The notes: generated from the sequence alone by a model not told the origin. Numbered from the stretch's first letter, positions 23,056 to 31,311 are shown. The stretch: 36,241 nucleotides of DNA from Candidatus Limiplasma stercoravium (GCA_018715175.1 DVME01000121.1:1-36241); one strand, 5' to 3'. Numbers and translations: made by a program.

Positions 23056-24441
23056 ATGGCACGCGCGATGCGGCCCGAAGCGGAGATGGAAAACAGCATC
23101 ACCGAGGGCGTCATCTGGAAAAACCTGCTGAAGTTCTTCTTTCCCATCCTGCTGGGCACGTTCTTCCAGCAGCTTTACAACACCGCCGACGCCATCATTG
23201 TAGGCAAGTTTGTGGGCAAGGAAGCCCTGGCCGCCGTGGGCGGCGCCACCGGCACCATCATCAACCTGCTGGTGGGCTTTTTTGTGGGCCTCTCGTCGGG
23301 CGCGACGGTCATTCTGTCGCAGTATTTCGGCGGGCGCAAGGAGCAGGAGGCTTCCCAAACCGTTCACACCGCCGTGGCCCTGGCCCTCAGCGTCGGCCTG
23401 CTGCTGACGGTGGTGGGCGTGATTCTCTCGCCGGCCATGCTGTCGCTCATGGGCACGCCCGCGGACGTGATGGAATATGCCGTCACCTACCTGCGCATTT
23501 ACTTCATGGGCATGATTCCCTCGCTGATTTACAACATCGGTTCCTCCATGCTTCGCGCCGTGGGCGACTCGCGCCGGCCGCTGTTTTTCCTCATCGCCGC
23601 GTGCATGGTGAATATCCTTTTGGACGTGCTGCTGGTGCTGGGCCTTGAAATGGGCGTCGCGGGCGCCGCCATCGCCACCATCTTCTCCCAGGCGGTCAGC
23701 GCCGTGCTGGTCATCCTGACCCTTTGCCGCACGCCTTTGTGCTACCGCCTGGAGCCCCGGCGCATCCGCTTTCATCCCGGCTACCTGCCCAAAATCGTGC
23801 GCATCGGCCTGCCGGCCGGCTTGCAGTCGGTGATGTACTCGCTGTCCAACGTCATCATCCAAAGCAGCGTCAACGCCTTCGGCACCGACGTGCTCGCCGC
23901 CTATACCGCCTACGGCAAGCTGGACGGCCTGTACTGGATGATGGTCAGCGCCTTTGGCGTGTCCATTACGACCTTCGTGGGGCAAAACTTCGGCGCAGGC
24001 AAGTATGACCGCGTGCGCAAAAGCGTGCGCGTCTGCCTGGGCATCACCGCCGCAGCGACCGTGCTGATGAGCGGTTTTGTGCTGCTCCTGGGCCGGCTGC
24101 TCCTGGGCCTGTTTACCGACGACGCCGCGGTGCTGGACATCGGGGTGAGCATCATTCACCTGCTGGCGCCCGTGTATGTCACCTATATCTGCATCGAGAT
24201 TCTTTCCGGCGCGATGCGCGGCGCTGGAGATTCGCTCATCCCCACGCTGATTACGCTCTTTGGCGTGTGCCTGCTGCGCGCGATTTGGGTATTGGGCATC
24301 GCGCCGGGCTACCACAGCCTCACCGTCATGCTGCTGAGCTACCCCATTACCTGGACGATTACCTCCGCGGCTTTCATCGTCTACTACCTGCGGGGCGGAT
24401 GGTTCCGCCGCTGCCAGCGCCGTCTGGAGGCCAATCAATAG
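23056..24441 (+). CDS. MATE-family efflux transporter
   Basis: A 461-residue protein with 12 predicted membrane helices in two homologous halves. Family features include PILLGTFFQQLYNTADAIIVGKFVG at about 30-54, QYFGGRK and, in the second half, VGQNFGAGKYDRVRKSV. MATE transporters export cationic drugs or metabolites using Na+ or H+ gradients; the substrate cannot be predicted. The start at 23056 has only a modest site (GGTGAG) ahead; M11 of this frame is another possible start. It ends overlapping the convergent hemW stop by 7 bases. Confidence 0.92.
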   Translation: MARAMRPEAEMENSITEGVIWKNLLKFFFPILLGTFFQQLYNTADAIIVGKFVGKEALAAVGGATGTIINLLVGFFVGLSSGATVILSQYFGGRKEQEASQTVHTAVALALSVGLLLTVVGVILSPAMLSLMGTPADVMEYAVTYLRIYFMGMIPSLIYNIGSSMLRAVGDSRRPLFFLIAACMVNILLDVLLVLGLEMGVAGAAIATIFSQAVSAVLVILTLCRTPLCYRLEPRRIRFHPGYLPKIVRIGLPAGLQSVMYSLSNVIIQSSVNAFGTDVLAAYTAYGKLDGLYWMMVSAFGVSITTFVGQNFGAGKYDRVRKSVRVCLGITAAATVLMSGFVLLLGRLLLGLFTDDAAVLDIGVSIIHLLAPVYVTYICIEILSGAMRGAGDSLIPTLITLFGVCLLRAIWVLGIAPGYHSLTVMLLSYPITWTITSAAFIVYYLRGGWFRRCQRRLEANQ

Positions 24442-25595
24442 TCCATCAGCCGCAGCAATACGAGGTTTTGCAGCGCCAGGCCCCGCTCGGTCAGCGCAAA
24501 GCGGCCTTCCTGCATCGGCCCCTCAAAACGCCCCAAGCCGTCGCGCGCAAGCCCCTCCAGCGCTTCGCCGTAGCGCCGGCGCAGGGCCACGCCGTGGCGC
24601 GCCTCAAAATCTCGCTCCGAGACTCCCTGCGCGGTGCGCAGGCCCAGCATCAGGGTTTCAAACATGGCTTCCTCCGGGCCGAGCACCGTTTCGGCGCCAG
24701 GCGCCGCCGCGCCCGAGCGCAGCGCGCGGATATAGGCGTCCACATCCGGCGCGTTTTCCCGCCGCACCGGGCCTTGCGGCCCCGGCCAATGGCTGTGCGC
24801 CGCCGCGCCCAGACCCAGATAGGCCTTGCCCTGCCAGTACCCCAGGTTATGGCGGCAGGCAAAGCCGGGTTTGGCAAAATTGCTGATTTCATAACGCTCG
24901 TATCCCGCCGCCGATAGCAGCTCGACCCCCTGCTGATACATGTCGTCCGTCTCGTCGGGATCCGGCAGCGTGCGCTCGCCCGTGCGCACCATGCGCTCCA
25001 GCGGCGTCCCTTCCTCCAGGATCAGGCCATAAGCGGACAGATGTTCCACCCCCAAATCCGTCACCCGTTCCAGCGTCTCCCGATAATCCTTCAGCCTCTG
25101 CCCCGGAAGGCCGAACATCACGTCCGCATTGAGGTTGGCTATGCCGCACGCGCGCGCCAAACCCACCGCCTCCTGCGCCTGCGAAAAGGTGTGTATGCGC
25201 CCCAACGACCGCAGCAACCCGTCCTGCGCGGCCTGCACCCCCAGGGACAGCCGGTTGAGCCCCCGCCGCATCGCCGCTTCCAGCCATCGCGCGTCCAGGG
25301 CGCCCGGGTTGGCCTCGGCGGTAAACTCCGCGTCCGGCGTCAGGTGAAAGCACGCCCTCACCGCGTCTAGGGTTTGCGCCATGATCGCCGCCGGCACCAG
25401 CGACGGCGTACCGCCTCCCAGGTACACCGTGTCCACCTGCGCGTTGGCAAACTGCTTGGCCCACCGACGCGCCTCTTGCGTTACAGCAAGGCAGTATGCC
25501 TCCACGGTGTCTTCAGACGCGGGCGAAGAGCAAAAATCGCAATATAAACATTTTCTTTTACAAAACGGAAAATGGATATATAATGATAACATCAT
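24435..25595 (-). CDS. hemW: Radical SAM heme chaperone HemW
   Basis: A 386-residue radical SAM protein. The 4Fe-4S motif is C12-x3-C16-x2-C19 followed by D-F, i.e. phenylalanine where true coproporphyrinogen dehydrogenase HemN has a fourth cysteine; this marks HemW, a heme chaperone. LGGGTPS, TAEANPG and LSLGVQA segments follow, and a HemN C-terminal winged-helix domain (about 310-386). The start was placed at ATG 25595, 8 bases after GGGGGG; an in-frame GTG at 25604 lies over that site. The hemW start region overlaps the promoter of the divergent DUF1622 gene. Confidence 0.9.
   Translation of the reverse strand: MMLSLYIHFPFCKRKCLYCDFCSSPASEDTVEAYCLAVTQEARRWAKQFANAQVDTVYLGGGTPSLVPAAIMAQTLDAVRACFHLTPDAEFTAEANPGALDARWLEAAMRRGLNRLSLGVQAAQDGLLRSLGRIHTFSQAQEAVGLARACGIANLNADVMFGLPGQRLKDYRETLERVTDLGVEHLSAYGLILEEGTPLERMVRTGERTLPDPDETDDMYQQGVELLSAAGYERYEISNFAKPGFACRHNLGYWQGKAYLGLGAAAHSHWPGPQGPVRRENAPDVDAYIRALRSGAAAPGAETVLGPEEAMFETLMLGLRTAQGVSERDFEARHGVALRRRYGEALEGLARDGLGRFEGPMQEGRFALTERGLALQNLVLLRLMDY
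25557..25584 (+). promoter_or_regulatory. Sigma-A promoter of the DUF1622 gene, within the hemW start
   Basis: TTTACA (25557-25562) and TATAAT (25579-25584) with a 16-base spacer. The element lies in the first codons of hemW on the other strand, so the two genes may interfere in transcription. Confidence 0.65.
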
Positions 25596-25644
25596 ACGCG
25601 CCACCCCCCGGCGATTATATCACACACCACCAGGAGGACGCCAC

Positions 25645-25983
25645 ATGGAAAGCATCGAACGCATCTTTGAAGTCTTCGTTCAGATCTGCATCCTGCTCAT
25701 CGAATCCGCCGGTATCGTCATCATTGTGGTCAGCATGGTTCGCGGCTTCGCCGGATTTCTGCGCCACCGGTCGGACATTCGCATTCAGCTGGCCCAGGGC
25801 ATCATGCTGGCCCTGGAGTTTAAAATCGGCAGCGAGGTGCTGCGCTCCGTCATCGTCAAGGGCTGGAGCGAGCTGGCCACGCTTGCGGCGGTCATTTTGC
25901 TGCGCAGCCTGCTCACGCTGCTTTTGCATTGGGAAATCGGCGTGGAAGAAAAGCGTCAGCTGAAGAATACGGAGCTGCTGTGA
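25645..25983 (+). CDS. DUF1622 small membrane protein
   Basis: A 112-residue protein with membrane helices at about 9-33, 48-58 (weak) and 75-95. The FLRHRSDIRIQLAQGIMLALEFKIGSEVLRSVI stretch is the conserved core of the DUF1622 family, whose function is unknown. CAGGAGG lies before the ATG at 25645. It is monocistronic and divergent from hemW, and converges on spoIIIAH with 31 bases between, in which I see no clear terminator. Confidence 0.85.
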   Translation: MESIERIFEVFVQICILLIESAGIVIIVVSMVRGFAGFLRHRSDIRIQLAQGIMLALEFKIGSEVLRSVIVKGWSELATLAAVILLRSLLTLLLHWEIGVEEKRQLKNTELL

Positions 25984-26014
25984 AGCGTTGAGGATCCCGC
26001 TAGTTAGAAGCGCC

Positions 26015-26497
26015 TTAGCTCCCGCTGGGCATGATGCGTATATTCTCCGCGCCGACGTCCGTGTGCGCCAGGCAAAGCGACAGAATGGCGGCGCTTAGCT
26101 CGGCCGTCACCTCCGCAGCGTCCAGCGCCACCGTCAGCGCGCCGTTTTGCAAAAGCACCACGCTCACGGCATATCCCGCGCCCTCCAGCGCGCGCTGCAC
26201 GTTGAGCTCCTGCTGATGCTCGTCCAGCAGGCGGCTTAGCCGCCGCGCGGCCTCCTGACGGGTCTCGCTGTCGAGGGTTTCGTCTTCCACCAGGCGCGTA
26301 AGGGCCTGCGTATCCTTTTCATAAGCGCTCTCCCGGGCGTCGCGGGCGTCCGGCGTGGGCTGCGGGGTGGGCGTTGCCTGCGGCGGAAGCGCCGTCTGCC
26401 CCGGCATAAGCAAAAACCCAGCCGTCAGCAGCAACAGCCCCAGTATCGCCGGCCTCACCCACAGCCGGCTTTTTTGGCGTTCCTTGGGTTGCGTCAT
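26015..26497 (-). CDS. spoIIIAH: Stage III sporulation protein AH (SpoIIIAH-like), compact
   Basis: A 160-residue protein: cytoplasmic N-terminus with basic residues, one membrane helix (about 16-31), a Pro/Thr-rich linker, a helix (52-100) and a C-terminal alpha/beta ring-building domain (about 100-157, with GYAVSVVLLQNGALTVAL). SpoIIIAH in the mother cell membrane meets SpoIIQ of the forespore to form the feeding channel. It is shorter than the Bacillus protein (218). The start overlaps the spoIIIAG stop (ATGA, 26494-26497). It is the last gene of the operon. Identity rests on position and topology more than on sequence. Confidence 0.85.
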   Translation of the reverse strand: MTQPKERQKSRLWVRPAILGLLLLTAGFLLMPGQTALPPQATPTPQPTPDARDARESAYEKDTQALTRLVEDETLDSETRQEAARRLSRLLDEHQQELNVQRALEGAGYAVSVVLLQNGALTVALDAAEVTAELSAAILSLCLAHTDVGAENIRIMPSGS

Positions 26498-26832
26498 CGT
26501 TCCCCCTCCATGGCAAAAACGTCCACCGCCGTCTCCGGCAGGTTCAGCAACGTGCGTACCGCGCGAATCAACGACAGTTTGACCTCCATATCCTCCGCTA
26601 CCTGCGCCACCACCACAGCGCCTGTGGGCGTCTGGTCGCCATCGGCATAAAACAGCGCCACTTCCACCCGCCCCACGCCGGCCATGGCTTGCAGCACCTC
26701 GGCGATGCGCCGCTCCTCCCGGCTGGCCGTCCCTTCGCCGCCCGTACCCAGGGACAACAGCACCGCCACAGCCACCGCCGCGCCCGCCAGCCACAGCATC
26801 GCACGCCCGCCTTTGAGCCAGCTCATTTTCAC
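26494..26832 (-). CDS. spoIIIAG: Stage III sporulation protein AG (SpoIIIAG), compact
   Basis: A 112-residue protein: one membrane helix (about 12-29) followed by a ring-building motif domain, with RVEVALFYADGDQTPTGAVVVAQVAEDMEVKLSLIRAVRTLLNLPETAVDVFAM, in the order expected for SpoIIIAG. The Bacillus protein is about 229 residues; here the long loop that forms the ring's beta-triangle appears missing. Start GTG at 26832 overlaps the spoIIIAF stop (GTGA) with GGAGG 10 bases upstream; an ATG two codons later is possible. Confidence 0.88.
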   Translation of the reverse strand: MKMSWLKGGRAMLWLAGAAVAVAVLLSLGTGGEGTASREERRIAEVLQAMAGVGRVEVALFYADGDQTPTGAVVVAQVAEDMEVKLSLIRAVRTLLNLPETAVDVFAMEGER

Positions 26833-27296
26833 GGCGCATCAGCCTCCAGGCGGATTTGTTGCGGCTCGGCGCCAAGCGCCTGGGCCACCGTGCGCAAAAG
26901 GGATTCCTCGTCCAACAGCGGATGCTGCGCCTCGGGCGTGAGGCGCAAGACCACGGTGTCCAGCGCCCCGTCCAGCGTCAGGCTCACCTCCGCGACCGCC
27001 TCGTACCCGGCACGTTCGGCCAGACGTTGGCAATATGCGCTCAGCTCGTTGGCGGCGGCGCTGAGCGCGGCGCGGGCATGGCTTGTAGGATCCGTGGGAA
27101 GCATGGTTTGCGGCTGGGCGCTCCACACCGCCGTCGCCTCGCCCGTCAGTCCGCCCAGCGCTGAAAGCAGAGAAAGCATGACCATCAGGCTCACCGTCAT
27201 GCGCACCAGGCGCTGTTGGCGGCCGTCGGGCAGCAGCAGTTCGCACAGCGCCCACAGCGCCGAAAGCGCCGCCACCTGCCTCACAAACCCATTCAT
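26829..27296 (-). CDS. spoIIIAF: Stage III sporulation protein AF (SpoIIIAF)
   Basis: A 155-residue protein with two N-terminal membrane helices (about 6-22 and 33-49) containing the typical WALCELLLPDGRQQRLVRMTVSLMVM segment, and a C-terminal ring-building domain (about 80-155). SpoIIIAF is part of the sigma-E-dependent SpoIIIA complex in the mother-cell side of the engulfment membrane. GAGGTGAG precedes the ATG. It follows spoIIIAE after 4 bases. Confidence 0.87.
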   Translation of the reverse strand: MNGFVRQVAALSALWALCELLLPDGRQQRLVRMTVSLMVMLSLLSALGGLTGEATAVWSAQPQTMLPTDPTSHARAALSAAANELSAYCQRLAERAGYEAVAEVSLTLDGALDTVVLRLTPEAQHPLLDEESLLRTVAQALGAEPQQIRLEADAP

Positions 27297-27300
27297 ACGC

Positions 27301-28428
27301 TCACCTCAGCATTACCGTTAGGTTGCCCACGCTCATCAACTGCGCCACCAACAGCAAAAACATCGCTCCTACGCTGAGCTCAATGATGAACAACAGCGAG
27401 AACACGTCGCCGTAGTCCCCCAGCGCACGGCCCAGCGGTTCGTCGCCGAGGGGTTCCAGGAGCGCTCCGGCCGCGCGGTAGCACAGAAGGGTCAACGCCG
27501 TGCGTAGCAGGGGCAGCAGCAGCGCGCCCAGCAACATAAGCAACCCCAGCGTGCCCACCGCGTTGTGAATGAGCAACGAGCAGCCCACCAGCGTATCCAC
27601 GGTATCGGCAAACATGCCGCCCACGATGGGAATAAAGTGATCCATGGCGTACTTTGCCGTTCGGATGCTCACGCCGTCCACCGCCGCCGAGCCCAAGCCC
27701 TGTACGGTCATCACCCCGATGAACACCGTAAACCCAAGGCCCAAAGTCCAGTTGGCCACCTGGCGCAAAAGCCGGCACAGCCGCCTCACGCGAAGGCCGT
27801 CGCTGAGGGCGCCGACCATGGTCAGCGTCGCCACGCTGACGGCGAAGGGAAGGGTGACATGTTCCACCAGCGTGGTCATGGAGCCGGCCGCCGCCATGAC
27901 CGCAGGCTGATAGAATGCAGAGCTGGTCGTTCCGCCCACGGCCGCCAGCAGCGTAACCAACAGCGGGAACACCGCCTGCATGATGCCGGCCATGTCGTTG
28001 ACGGTTTGCCTGACCAGGGCGACGTGCTCGTTGAGATCGCTGACCAGAAACGCCGCGACCAGCACCAGTCCCGCGGCGCGGGCCGCCCGAACCGCGGCGC
28101 GTTCGCCCAGCGCCAGGTTTTGCGCCACAGCCACCAGCAGCGCCGGCGCCATCAGCCGCGTCAGCCGCCACAGGCTGCGCTCGAACACGCCGGACAAGCG
28201 CGACGTCAGCCAGGCAAGCGTCTCGCTTCCGCTGAGCACCGCCTGCCCGGAGGCCAGCCGCGCCAGCAGAGACGGCACATCGCCCGACACGAAGCCGCTT
28301 TCCTGCGCGGCCTTCTCCAGCGCCTCCAAATCCAGCTGCGCGATGCCTTCCACCACAGCCTGCTCCATGGCCAGCGCCGGCAACGGCATCAACGCCAGCG
28401 CCAGGCACAGCAGTACCGCCGCTTTCAC
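27301..28428 (-). CDS. spoIIIAE: Stage III sporulation protein AE (SpoIIIAE)
   Basis: A 375-residue membrane protein: a signal peptide (1-20, ending ALA), a lumenal region, and about eight membrane helices. Conserved stretches include AVGGTTSSAFYQPAV (near 162-176), FIGVMTVQGLGSAAVDGVSIRTAKYAMDHFIPIVGG (near 252-287) and VGCSLLIHNAVG. SpoIIIAE is the largest membrane component of the SpoIIIA channel. The start is GTG at 28428, which overlaps the spoIIIAD stop as GTGA; no Shine-Dalgarno sequence stands before it, so translation is probably coupled. A longer open frame upstream is a shadow. Confidence 0.93.
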   Translation of the reverse strand: MKAAVLLCLALALMPLPALAMEQAVVEGIAQLDLEALEKAAQESGFVSGDVPSLLARLASGQAVLSGSETLAWLTSRLSGVFERSLWRLTRLMAPALLVAVAQNLALGERAAVRAARAAGLVLVAAFLVSDLNEHVALVRQTVNDMAGIMQAVFPLLVTLLAAVGGTTSSAFYQPAVMAAAGSMTTLVEHVTLPFAVSVATLTMVGALSDGLRVRRLCRLLRQVANWTLGLGFTVFIGVMTVQGLGSAAVDGVSIRTAKYAMDHFIPIVGGMFADTVDTLVGCSLLIHNAVGTLGLLMLLGALLLPLLRTALTLLCYRAAGALLEPLGDEPLGRALGDYGDVFSLLFIIELSVGAMFLLLVAQLMSVGNLTVMLR

Positions 28429-28811
28429 GGCGCCAGCGCCAGGATCATTTCCAGCAGGCTTACCAGCATGGGCGCCGCAAGCGAAAACACGCACAGCTTG
28501 CCCAGCAGCGCTACCTTCATGCCCAGCCCTCCTTCGCCAAGATCCTCGCAGGTCTGCGCGGACAGCTCCGTGGCGTAGCTGACGCCCAGCACCTTGAAAA
28601 GCGTTTGCAGCGATTCTTCCTTGAGCCCGGCCAAATCGCTGAGGCGCACAAAAAGATCGCCCACGCCGCCGACGCTTTCCAGCGCCGCCAGCAGCAGCAT
28701 TCCGCCGGCCGCCGCCGCGCACAACCCCGCCATCGGCGGATACCACGCGCGCACCGCCGAGCACAAAACCGCCGCGGATACCGCCAAGCCCAGCCATTGC
28801 CAAAGCGTCAT
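28425..28811 (-). CDS. spoIIIAD: Stage III sporulation protein AD (SpoIIIAD)
   Basis: A 128-residue protein of the SpoIIIAC/AD family with four membrane helices. The segment SLQTLFKVLGVSYATELSAQTCEDLGEGGLGMKVALLGK is strongly conserved in SpoIIIAD. It lies 3 bases after spoIIIAC and overlaps spoIIIAE by 4 bases. Confidence 0.94.
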   Translation of the reverse strand: MTLWQWLGLAVSAAVLCSAVRAWYPPMAGLCAAAAGGMLLLAALESVGGVGDLFVRLSDLAGLKEESLQTLFKVLGVSYATELSAQTCEDLGEGGLGMKVALLGKLCVFSLAAPMLVSLLEMILALAP

Positions 28812-28814
28812 GGC

Positions 28815-29012
28815 TCAGTAGAGCGAAAAGAGGCTCTTGAGGCTGGTGAACAAATCGGAGACGAGATTGACCACCAAAAACAGCGCGATGACCAACCCCA
28901 CCACCGTGACCAGCGTGCCCAGCTCCTCGCGGCCCGCGCGCGTGAGCACTTGACAGAGGACGGCCACCACAATGCCCAGCCCCGCCAGTTTGAAAAGCAA
29001 ATCCACCTGCAT
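28815..29012 (-). CDS. spoIIIAC: Stage III sporulation protein AC (SpoIIIAC)
   Basis: A 65-residue, two-helix membrane protein, the usual length, with the conserved LLFKLAGLGIVVAVLCQVLTRAGREE and a second helix VVGLVIALFLVVNLVSDLF. AAGGAGG precedes the ATG. Member of the SpoIIIA channel complex. Confidence 0.95.
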   Translation of the reverse strand: MQVDLLFKLAGLGIVVAVLCQVLTRAGREELGTLVTVVGLVIALFLVVNLVSDLFTSLKSLFSLY

Positions 29013-29030
29013 GGTTCTTTTCCTCCTTGC

Positions 29031-29561
29031 CTACCAAAGCGCGATGCCCGCCATCAGCCCCAGCAGCATGCCCAGGCGCACGAACAGCCCGTTGCCGGTT
29101 TGGGCGCGCTGCTGCGCGCGCTCGGTGAGGGGCTTAAGCCGGTGCAGGCAGCTGACCACCGCCTGTTCGCGCATGGACGCCGTGCCCATATCCAGCTGGT
29201 CAAACAGCGCGCTGAGGGCCGCGCGCTCCTCCATTCCTTCGCCGGGGATCGGCGTAAGGGCCAGCGCGCGCTCATAGGCGCCCGGCACGCCCAACAGCGG
29301 TTCCTGCATAAGCGTTTGGGCGCAAAGCGCATAGCGCTTACGCAGCTGCGCCCCGCACTCGCCCGGAGGCGCGTAGGCCGCGCACGCCCGCAGCAGATCC
29401 GCCATGCCCATGCGCTCCTGGTTGAGCAAAAGCCGCATGCCGCCCAGCACGTCCGCTTGCGCGCACAGCAGCGTCCAGCGAGCCTGCCGGCGCTGGCTCA
29501 GATACGCGCCCACCGCCGTGCCCGCGATGAGGCACGCCATGGCTCCGCCCGCGCCCAGCAT
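29031..29561 (-). CDS. spoIIIAB: Stage III sporulation protein AB (SpoIIIAB)
   Basis: A 176-residue protein with a membrane helix at each end (about 5-20 and 157-174) and a helical middle, as in SpoIIIAB, which resembles GspF-type secretion platform proteins. The end of the protein (NGLFVRLGMLLGLMAGIALW) matches the family. The ATG shares its A with the TAA stop of spoIIIAA (TAATG at 29559-29563). Confidence 0.9.
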   Translation of the reverse strand: MLGAGGAMACLIAGTAVGAYLSQRRQARWTLLCAQADVLGGMRLLLNQERMGMADLLRACAAYAPPGECGAQLRKRYALCAQTLMQEPLLGVPGAYERALALTPIPGEGMEERAALSALFDQLDMGTASMREQAVVSCLHRLKPLTERAQQRAQTGNGLFVRLGMLLGLMAGIALW

Positions 29562-30445
29562 TACACTTCCTCCAGGCGCGCGCCCAGCACGCGCTCCACT
29601 TCGCCGGCGCGGTGCGCGCCCAATACGGCAAACCGATCGAACACCCCTTGACGCAAAAGCGTTTGCATGCCGTCCAGGGCATGCTCGTCCCGGCCGTGCA
29701 GCGTCGCCAGGACGCTCACGCCGGCGCGCGCGGCATCCGTGACCGCCTGCATGTCCATCGCTCCGCCCAGCTCGTCGGTGGCCAGCACGTCCGGCGACAT
29801 GGCCCTGAGCATCCATCTTAGTCCCGCTTCCTTGGGGCAGCCGTCCAGTACGTCCGTGTTGGGCCCCACGTCCAGCTGCGCCACGCCGCCCGACATCGCC
29901 GCCAGCTCTCCGCGCTCGTCCACCACGCAAACCCGCGCTTCGGCCTCGGACAGACGGCGGCAGGCATCGCGGAGGATGGTGGTCTTGCCCATGCCTGGCA
30001 AGCCGATGATGAGCATGCTTCGAATGCGTCCGTTGGCGTCCATAAGATGCGGCATCAGCGCATCCGCCGCGCCCGGCCATTGGCCGGCGATACGCAGGCA
30101 AAAGGAGCTGATATCCCGCAGCGCCCTCACGCTTTGCCCCTGCGCGATCACCCGTCCGCACAGGCCCATGCGATGGCCTCCGCGCAGGGTCACAAAGCCT
30201 TGCCGCTGCTCGTCCGTGCGGGCGTAGAGCGCGTGCTCGCTCAACGCCTCTGCCATGCGCGCCACCTGCGGCTGTGTCGGCTCGCAGGCGCAGGCCGCCG
30301 CGCCTTCCCAGGTTATGATGCGCACCTGCCGTCCAGTCCGAACGCGCACCTCGCGCACGCTGCCCTCCGGCTGCATAGCCAGCGCACGGCCCACCGGCCG
30401 CGGCAGGCAAGCGGACAGGAACGCCACCGTCTCCTGCCAGGTCAT
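29561..30445 (-). CDS. spoIIIAA: Stage III sporulation protein AA (SpoIIIAA), secretion-type ATPase
   Basis: A 294-residue ATPase of the AAA/secretion-ATPase type. Walker A GLPGMGKTT is at 148-156, Walker B RVCVVDERGE near 176-185, and DVLATDELGG near 225-234. It is thought to power or assemble the SpoIIIA channel. The start was placed at 30445, 8 bases after GGGGAGGG; an in-frame ATG at 30469 overlaps the stop of the L,D-transpeptidase gene (ATGA), which shows close coupling in either case. Second gene of the operon. Confidence 0.94.
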   Translation of the reverse strand: MTWQETVAFLSACLPRPVGRALAMQPEGSVREVRVRTGRQVRIITWEGAAACACEPTQPQVARMAEALSEHALYARTDEQRQGFVTLRGGHRMGLCGRVIAQGQSVRALRDISSFCLRIAGQWPGAADALMPHLMDANGRIRSMLIIGLPGMGKTTILRDACRRLSEAEARVCVVDERGELAAMSGGVAQLDVGPNTDVLDGCPKEAGLRWMLRAMSPDVLATDELGGAMDMQAVTDAARAGVSVLATLHGRDEHALDGMQTLLRQGVFDRFAVLGAHRAGEVERVLGARLEEV

Positions 30446-30465
30446 GGGGTTCCCTCCCCTCCGAA

Positions 30466-31188
30466 TCATTCAAAGAGCACCAGGCCGATGGCGCGGTAGA
30501 AAGCCTCGTCCACCGCGTCGGACTCCGCCAAGCCCAAATCACGCCGGGCGCGCCGTACCGCCGCCTGCGTGCCCGGCCCAAACACGCCGTCCGCGCCGCC
30601 CGTGTCGTATCCCAGGACGTTGAGCCGGCGCTGCACCGCCAGCACATGGCTGCCGCGATCTCCCGGAACCAGGCGGCGCAGGTAGGTATCCAACAGGCCG
30701 TAGGGCCCGCCCTCGATAACCACGCGCGTGCCGTTGGGCGTAAGGCCGTAAAGCTCCTCGGAATCGCGCACGTACATGCGAATGCAGCCGTGCGAAGCAT
30801 TCTGGCCGATGCTGCCGGGGCGGTTGGTGCCATGGATGCCAAATTGTCCCCAGGGCACGTTCAGCCCCAAAAATCGCGTGCCAAAGCCGCCCAGATCGCC
30901 GCTGAAGCGGCTGTTTACGACGAACACGCCAATGGGCGTGGGCGTATCGCCCGTGCCAGTTGCCACGGCGTAGCGCTTTTGCACCTCCACGCCTTGGTAG
31001 AGGGTCAGGGATTTTTGGTGGATGTTGATCAGAATCCACAGTCCTTCCGGCACGTTGGCGGCGCGGGCGCGCAGCGCGGCGTCGTCCTGAGCGGGCGCGG
31101 ATACGGTGCGCACAGCCGCGGGCGCGAGCGTCAACGCCAAGATTGCCAGCAGCGCGGCCAAACCTGTCCATCGCGCAAGCCGCCGCAT
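30466..31188 (-). CDS. L,D-transpeptidase (YkuD) with peptidoglycan-binding domain, first gene of the spoIIIA operon
   Basis: A 240-residue protein: signal peptide or anchor (1-30), YkuD domain (about 48-158) with H119 in FGIHGTN and the catalytic SHGC motif (S132, H133, C135), then a PG_binding_1 domain (about 176-235, SHVLAVQRRLNVLGYDTGGADGVFGPGTQAAV). Such enzymes make 3-3 crosslinks or attach proteins to peptidoglycan, outside the membrane. The start was chosen at 31188 for AAAGGGTGG. A close sigma-E promoter match lies 30 bases upstream, and a terminator separates it from the previous gene. It is thus the first gene of the spoIIIA operon and likely works on spore cortex or intermembrane peptidoglycan. 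Confidence 0.9.
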   Translation of the reverse strand: MRRLARWTGLAALLAILALTLAPAAVRTVSAPAQDDAALRARAANVPEGLWILINIHQKSLTLYQGVEVQKRYAVATGTGDTPTPIGVFVVNSRFSGDLGGFGTRFLGLNVPWGQFGIHGTNRPGSIGQNASHGCIRMYVRDSEELYGLTPNGTRVVIEGGPYGLLDTYLRRLVPGDRGSHVLAVQRRLNVLGYDTGGADGVFGPGTQAAVRRARRDLGLAESDAVDEAFYRAIGLVLFE

Positions 31189-31217
31189 GCCACCACCCTT
31201 TCCGCCCGGTTTTTCCA

Positions 31218-31246
31218 AGCGTATGCGTTTGACGAACCGCATATGA
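31218..31246 (-). promoter_or_regulatory. Sigma-E promoter for the L,D-transpeptidase/spoIIIA operon
   Basis: On the minus strand TCATATG (31240-31246) and CATACGCT (31218-31225) are 14 bases apart. The known sigma-E pattern is KMATATW, 14-15 bases, CATACAHT; the -35 differs at one position and the -10 at one. Transcription would start about 22 bases before the ATG. The spoIIIA operon is sigma-E-dependent in Bacillus, which fits. Confidence 0.75.
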
Positions 31247-31262
31247 CGCCGCCCCAAAACGC

Positions 31263-31286
31263 AAAAAAGCCGTCCCGGAGGACGGC
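31263..31286 (-). terminator. Terminator of the EEP-fold hydrolase gene
   Basis: A 7-bp stem, GCCGTCC (31269-31275) with GGACGGC (31280-31286), is followed on the minus strand by TTTTTT (31263-31268). It isolates the spoIIIA operon from the upstream gene. Confidence 0.88.
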
Positions 31287-31311
31287 ACAAATCTGGCGGA
31301 AAAGCCCGGGG

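Noticed and set aside
22747..24438. Long minus-strand open frame opposite the MATE gene (563 codons)
   Set aside because: It encodes a His/Gln/Ala-rich sequence without any domain and lies exactly opposite a clear transporter gene; such antisense frames are common in GC-rich DNA. Similar frames opposite 4803-6119, 13578-14393, 15927-17261, 17701-19074, 30646-32481 and 33720-34841 were rejected for the same reason.
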